Assembly (NCBI GenBank): GCA_003141795.1
Contig: PLNO01000035.1
Span: 1-17,896, forward strand
Direction: 5' to 3'
Source of the DNA: Spirochaetaceae bacterium
Lineage (GTDB): Bacteria > Spirochaetota > Spirochaetia > SZUA-6 > Fen-1364
Length of the DNA stretch: 17,896 nucleotides
Within the stretch, counting starts at the first letter, position 1. Each line of letters starts with the position of its first letter. Below are positions 14,279 through 17,896 of the stretch, one piece after another. The position numbers and the translations under genes were made by a program. Under the pieces are notes generated by a model. It was not told where the DNA came from and did not search any database. It saw only the letters and a list, made by a program, of their open reading frames with translations.

Positions 14279-16358
14279 GCCCATGGTCGACCTGAACGAG
14301 CCGCGGCTCTTCATCGACAGGGAGCTGTCGCTCCTCGATTTCTTCGGGCGCGTGCTGGAGGAGGCGCGGGATGCCTCCAACCCTCTGCTGGAGCGCGTGA
14401 AGTTCCTGTCCATCGTGAGCTCGAATCTCGCCGAGTTCTTCATGGTGCGCGTGGCAGGACTCAAGCAGCAGATCGAGGCAGGTGTCGTCGAATATTCTCC
14501 TGCGGGAATGAGCCCTGCGGCGCAGCTGGAGTCCGTGCGGCTGCGATCGCAGGACCTGATGCATGAGACCCGTGCATGCCTGCGCGACCTCTTTCCTCTT
14601 CTGGAAGAGGCGGGAATCTGCATTCGTGATTACACAGAGCTTTCCGCAGAGCAGAAACGCGAAGCTGACCGGTATTTCGAGCAGATCGTCTTTCCGGTGC
14701 TCACGCCTCTGGCGGTGGATCCCGGGCGCCCGTTTCCCCACATTTCCAACATGAGCCTCAACCTTGCCCTCGTCATAAGGGATCCGCAGGGAGAAGAGCG
14801 CTTCGCCCGCATCAAGCTGCCGTCCACACTTCCCCGGCTCGTCAAGCTTCGAGAGGACGGCACCGCTCAGGGAGGAACGCCGGCATTCCTTTGGATCGAG
14901 CAGCTCGTTGCCGCGAACGTCGCCACTCTGTTCCCCGGCATGCATGCCGTGCAGTCACACCCCTTCCGTGTCACGCGCGACGCGGAGGTGTCCATCCAGG
15001 AGCTTGAAGCCGAAGATCTGCTCGAAACGATCGAGCGCGGGGTACGCCAGCGGAGGTTCGGAAGGGTCGTTCGGCTCACCGTGGACACGGCGATGCCCGA
15101 AGGCATCCGCGATATCCTGACGGAGAACCTGGAGGTGGAGCCGGAGGACGTGTACACGATGGAGCCCCCGCTGGGGATGACCGATCTCGCGGAGCTGCAT
15201 GGCCTGGACCGTCGCGATCTGAAGGATCCCCCTTTTTCTCCCGCGCTTTCCGCGGGGTTGGATGAAGGGGAGGAGGATATCTTCTCCGCCATCCGCAGGC
15301 ACGACATCCTTCTCCACCATCCCTACGATTCATTCGCCCCTGTCGTGGAGTTCCTCACTACCGCGGCACGGGACCCCTCCGTGCTCGCCATCAAGCAGAC
15401 GCTCTACCGGGTGGGACAGAACTCGCCCGTCGTCGAGGCCCTGCTGGGGGCGGTGCGCCGCGGGAAACAGGTTGCCGTTCTTGTCGAGCTGAAGGCCCGC
15501 TTCGACGAGGAGAGCAACATCGAGTGGGCCCGGGCGCTGGAAAGCGAAGGGGTCCATGTAGTCTACGGACTGCTCGGCCTGAAGACCCATTCCAAGATAG
15601 CACTTGTCGTGCGCCAGGAGGGGGACCGGATCCGCCGCTACGTGCACCTCTCAACGGGAAACTACAATGCCGTCACTGCCCGCCAGTACACCGACCTGGG
15701 GCTTTTCACGTGCGACGACGGTATCGGGGCGGACGCCTCGAACATCTTCAACTACCTCACCGGCTACTCGGCCAAACGGACCTACGAGCGATTCCTCGTG
15801 GCCCCCTTCACGCTGCGCTCCGGCCTGGAATCACTCATCCGCCGGGAAATCAGGGCACAGCAGGACGGGGGCAACGGGCACCTCGTGTTCAAGATCAACG
15901 CGCTCGTCGACAAGGCGATGATCCAGCTCCTCTACGAGGCTTCACAGGCCGGTGTGCGCATCGAGCTCATCGTGCGCGGAATGTGCTGCCTGCGGCCGGG
16001 AATGGCGGGGGTGAGCGAGACGATCCAGGTCCGCAGCATCGTCGGCAGGTTTCTCGAGCACAGCCGTGTGTTCTGGTTCCACAACGGCGGGAACGAGGAG
16101 GTATATCTCGGAAGCGCGGATCTCATGGGCCGCAACCTGGATCGGCGCGTGGAAATACTCTTTCCGATCCTGGACCCCCGCATAGTACGCCAGGTGCGGA
16201 CCGAAGTGCTCGACGTGTGCCTTGCTGATACGCGTAAGGCCCGCATTATGACCTCTGACGGGGAGTACCATCCCGCCGCGCGGACCGCGGAAGCCGAACA
16301 ATTGGATTCCCAGGCCGAGTTCATCCGCCGCCGGCAGCTGGCGGGGAAGCGGGGATAG
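14271..16358 (+). CDS. ppk1: Polyphosphate kinase 1
   Basis: A 695-aa protein that makes polyphosphate from ATP through a phosphohistidine. The N-terminal domain starts LFIDRELSLLDFFGRVLEEA, with a VKFLSIVSSNLAEFFMVRVAG segment. The catalytic part has HHPYDSF..VVEFL, IKQTLYRVG, VAVLVELKARFDEE.NI.WA, and two key histidines: H440 in LKTHSKIALVVR and H597 in FLEHSRVFWFHN. These match E. coli H435 and H592 with a constant offset of 5. The ATG at 14271 overlaps the ppx end by 8 bp. An in-frame ATG at 14223 would add 16 unlike residues inside ppx, so I rejected it. Length is normal. Confidence 0.97.
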   Translation: MSEPMVDLNEPRLFIDRELSLLDFFGRVLEEARDASNPLLERVKFLSIVSSNLAEFFMVRVAGLKQQIEAGVVEYSPAGMSPAAQLESVRLRSQDLMHETRACLRDLFPLLEEAGICIRDYTELSAEQKREADRYFEQIVFPVLTPLAVDPGRPFPHISNMSLNLALVIRDPQGEERFARIKLPSTLPRLVKLREDGTAQGGTPAFLWIEQLVAANVATLFPGMHAVQSHPFRVTRDAEVSIQELEAEDLLETIERGVRQRRFGRVVRLTVDTAMPEGIRDILTENLEVEPEDVYTMEPPLGMTDLAELHGLDRRDLKDPPFSPALSAGLDEGEEDIFSAIRRHDILLHHPYDSFAPVVEFLTTAARDPSVLAIKQTLYRVGQNSPVVEALLGAVRRGKQVAVLVELKARFDEESNIEWARALESEGVHVVYGLLGLKTHSKIALVVRQEGDRIRRYVHLSTGNYNAVTARQYTDLGLFTCDDGIGADASNIFNYLTGYSAKRTYERFLVAPFTLRSGLESLIRREIRAQQDGGNGHLVFKINALVDKAMIQLLYEASQAGVRIELIVRGMCCLRPGMAGVSETIQVRSIVGRFLEHSRVFWFHNGGNEEVYLGSADLMGRNLDRRVEILFPILDPRIVRQVRTEVLDVCLADTRKARIMTSDGEYHPAARTAEAEQLDSQAEFIRRRQLAGKRG

Positions 16359-16361
16359 CGC

Positions 16362-17896
16362 ATGGAGATCGAGGCCAAGCTCCTTGTCCCCGATCCCGTG
16401 ACGGCTGACCGCATCCGCTCCGCGCAAGCGTGGGGGAGCGGCTACGAGCTTCTCCCTGGCGTAACGATCGCGGTCGTCGATACGTACCTCGACACGGATT
16501 CGATGGCGCTTCATGCGGCCGGGTATGCCTGCAGACGCCGCACGGTGGAAGGTGTGATCGTCATGACCTTGAAGGCCCTCGGTGGAGCCTCGCAAGCCAT
16601 CCATCGGCGGGAAGAGCTGGAGCAGACCCTGGCCCTCGACAGCCAGCCCTCCCAATGGCCTGCCGGACCGGTGCGTGAGAAGGTCCTCTCTCTGATCGGT
16701 GACCAGAAGCTCCAAGCACTCTTCGACCTCCGCCAGGATCGCTTCGTGAGGGACGTCGTGTTCTCCTCGCGTCGTATCGCTTCGGCAAGCCTCGATTTCG
16801 TGACGGTGGAAGGGGATGCCGGGAAGAAGGAATGGCACGAGCTCGAGATCGAGCTCCTTCCCGACGGAAACGAGCAGGACCTCTCGGTGATCACCGAATG
16901 GGTCAGATCCGCCTACGGTCTGCGTCCGTCCCTGTCGTCGAAGTTCGACGCTGCCCTGGCCGCGGCACGAAAAAAGCCCGCACCGCGTCGGGCTCCCGCC
17001 GTGCGGAGGGCTGCGCGCACTCAGACCGTCGAGCTCACGGCCCCCGCTACCCCCACCGAGGAGAGCTTCCTGTCGGTTCTTTCCACCATGGGGTACCGCG
17101 CGCAGCCGCGTGCGCGGCGGACCGAACGATTGCTGTTCTACGACACCTCTGACGGTGTCGCGGCGAAAAAGGGACTCACTCTCCGCTTCTCTCCGACCGA
17201 TCGGGAATGGAGGCTATGCAGTGGTGAGCTGACGAAAGCCGTTGCGCCCGTCACGGGAGAGGAGGCACCCGACGTCGCAGAGATATCCAGGCTCCTGCCG
17301 CAGGGAGCTTCCCCCGGCCCATGGATCGTTTTCCTGCACGTAGAGCTCCGCGAAAACGCATATCGCCTGAAAGGCCCGTCAGGCCAGCCATTGACGTTGC
17401 GTATCCGGATGTGGGACCTCGAATCGGCGCAGGAGCCGATCGTAAAAGACTTCATGATGGATCTATCCGTGTCGGGCGCCGCACCCTCCACGGATCTGGG
17501 GTACCTGACCTCGCTGCTGACGACCCGGCTCGCGTGCATGCCGATCGCGGCGACGGTCCTGACCCGGGGGCTCGCCGTGTTGGGCTTGCCTGCGCCCGGT
17601 GCCCCGATGCCGGACGAGTTCCGCCTCCGTCCCGGTGACACGGTTTTCCACGCACGGCACAGGATCCTGGCCGGCGAGGCGTGGCGTATCGGGGAGTGTC
17701 TCACGGGAGTCGCCAAAGACCTCGATCCGGAATACGTTCACCAGATGCGCGTGGCCACGCGCCGCGCCCGTTTCGCTTTGCGACTGTTCGATGGGACCGA
17801 GGCCGAGGAGGCGCGCGCCCTTACCTTGGAGCTGGGATGGCTGGCTGATCTCCTGGGTGACGTGAGGGACAAGGACGTGCTCATGGTGCGCTGCCG
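16362..17896 (+). CDS. Tandem-CYTH plus CHAD domain protein, 3' end outside the window
   Basis: Open from ATG 16362 to the window edge: 511 complete codons, no stop. CYTH 1 (about 1-205) begins with the signature E2-x-E4-x-K6 and has a YLDT..L...GYACRRR segment and a MTLKAL strand. This is the tunnel fold that binds triphosphate. A basic Ala/Pro/Arg linker follows. CYTH 2 (about 222-400) repeats the plan (FYDTSDGVAAKKGLTLRF) but lacks a clean ExExK, so it is probably inactive. From about 423 a CHAD domain opens, with VHQMRVATRRAR (H460, R463, R467, R468) and a LADLLGDVRDKDV segment. CHAD binds polyphosphate. Three bp separate it from ppk1, so it completes a polyphosphate module. Confidence 0.93.
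   Translation, partial: MEIEAKLLVPDPVTADRIRSAQAWGSGYELLPGVTIAVVDTYLDTDSMALHAAGYACRRRTVEGVIVMTLKALGGASQAIHRREELEQTLALDSQPSQWPAGPVREKVLSLIGDQKLQALFDLRQDRFVRDVVFSSRRIASASLDFVTVEGDAGKKEWHELEIELLPDGNEQDLSVITEWVRSAYGLRPSLSSKFDAALAAARKKPAPRRAPAVRRAARTQTVELTAPATPTEESFLSVLSTMGYRAQPRARRTERLLFYDTSDGVAAKKGLTLRFSPTDREWRLCSGELTKAVAPVTGEEAPDVAEISRLLPQGASPGPWIVFLHVELRENAYRLKGPSGQPLTLRIRMWDLESAQEPIVKDFMMDLSVSGAAPSTDLGYLTSLLTTRLACMPIAATVLTRGLAVLGLPAPGAPMPDEFRLRPGDTVFHARHRILAGEAWRIGECLTGVAKDLDPEYVHQMRVATRRARFALRLFDGTEAEEARALTLELGWLADLLGDVRDKDVLMVRC

Overview
This GC-rich window carries two long plus-strand operons separated by a decayed gene and a small minus-strand operon. The first operon encodes a complete corrinoid-dependent methyl-transfer system, which points to an anaerobic bacterium with folate-based C1 metabolism, such as an acetogen, syntroph, sulfate reducer or spirochaete. 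The sequence alone does not settle the phylum.

Left part (1-5623). A 283-base non-coding leader opens with an 11-bp tandem repeat array that continues past the left window edge. A five-gene operon follows: a [2Fe-2S]/ASKHA reductive activator, a corrinoid protein, a UroD-fold methyltransferase (MT I), a pterin-binding methyltetrahydrofolate:corrinoid methyltransferase (MT II) and a DUF1638 protein. The first four are the known parts of an ether-cleaving O-demethylase system: MT I loads a methyl group from substrate onto the corrinoid, MT II passes it to tetrahydrofolate, and the activator rescues oxidised cobalt at the cost of ATP.

Middle (5633-8127, minus strand). A membrane sensor gene (TM, extracytoplasmic sensor region, HAMP) is broken by several frameshifts and cut off where it meets DUF1638. 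Next comes a compact four-gene operon: two related ribbon-helix-helix-like small proteins (one of only 54 codons), a collagen-like Gly-X-Y protein and a tandem-ACT protein. I recognise no known system in this combination.

Right part (8312-17896 and beyond). Seven genes are packed with 4-8 bp overlaps or 0-5 bp gaps: a lipoprotein fusing a periplasmic-binding-protein fold to a VWA domain, an XpaC-family membrane protein, a second membrane-anchored binding protein, a TelA-family protein, a Ppx/GppA phosphatase with HD domain, polyphosphate kinase 1, and a tandem-CYTH/CHAD protein cut by the window edge. An envelope-facing binding/VWA/TelA module is thus in one transcription unit with polyphosphate synthesis, turnover and binding. 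I infer a stress- or ligand-responsive polyphosphate system, and this is the most interesting part of the window. Its first start codon sits behind a hairpin that hides the Shine-Dalgarno sequence.
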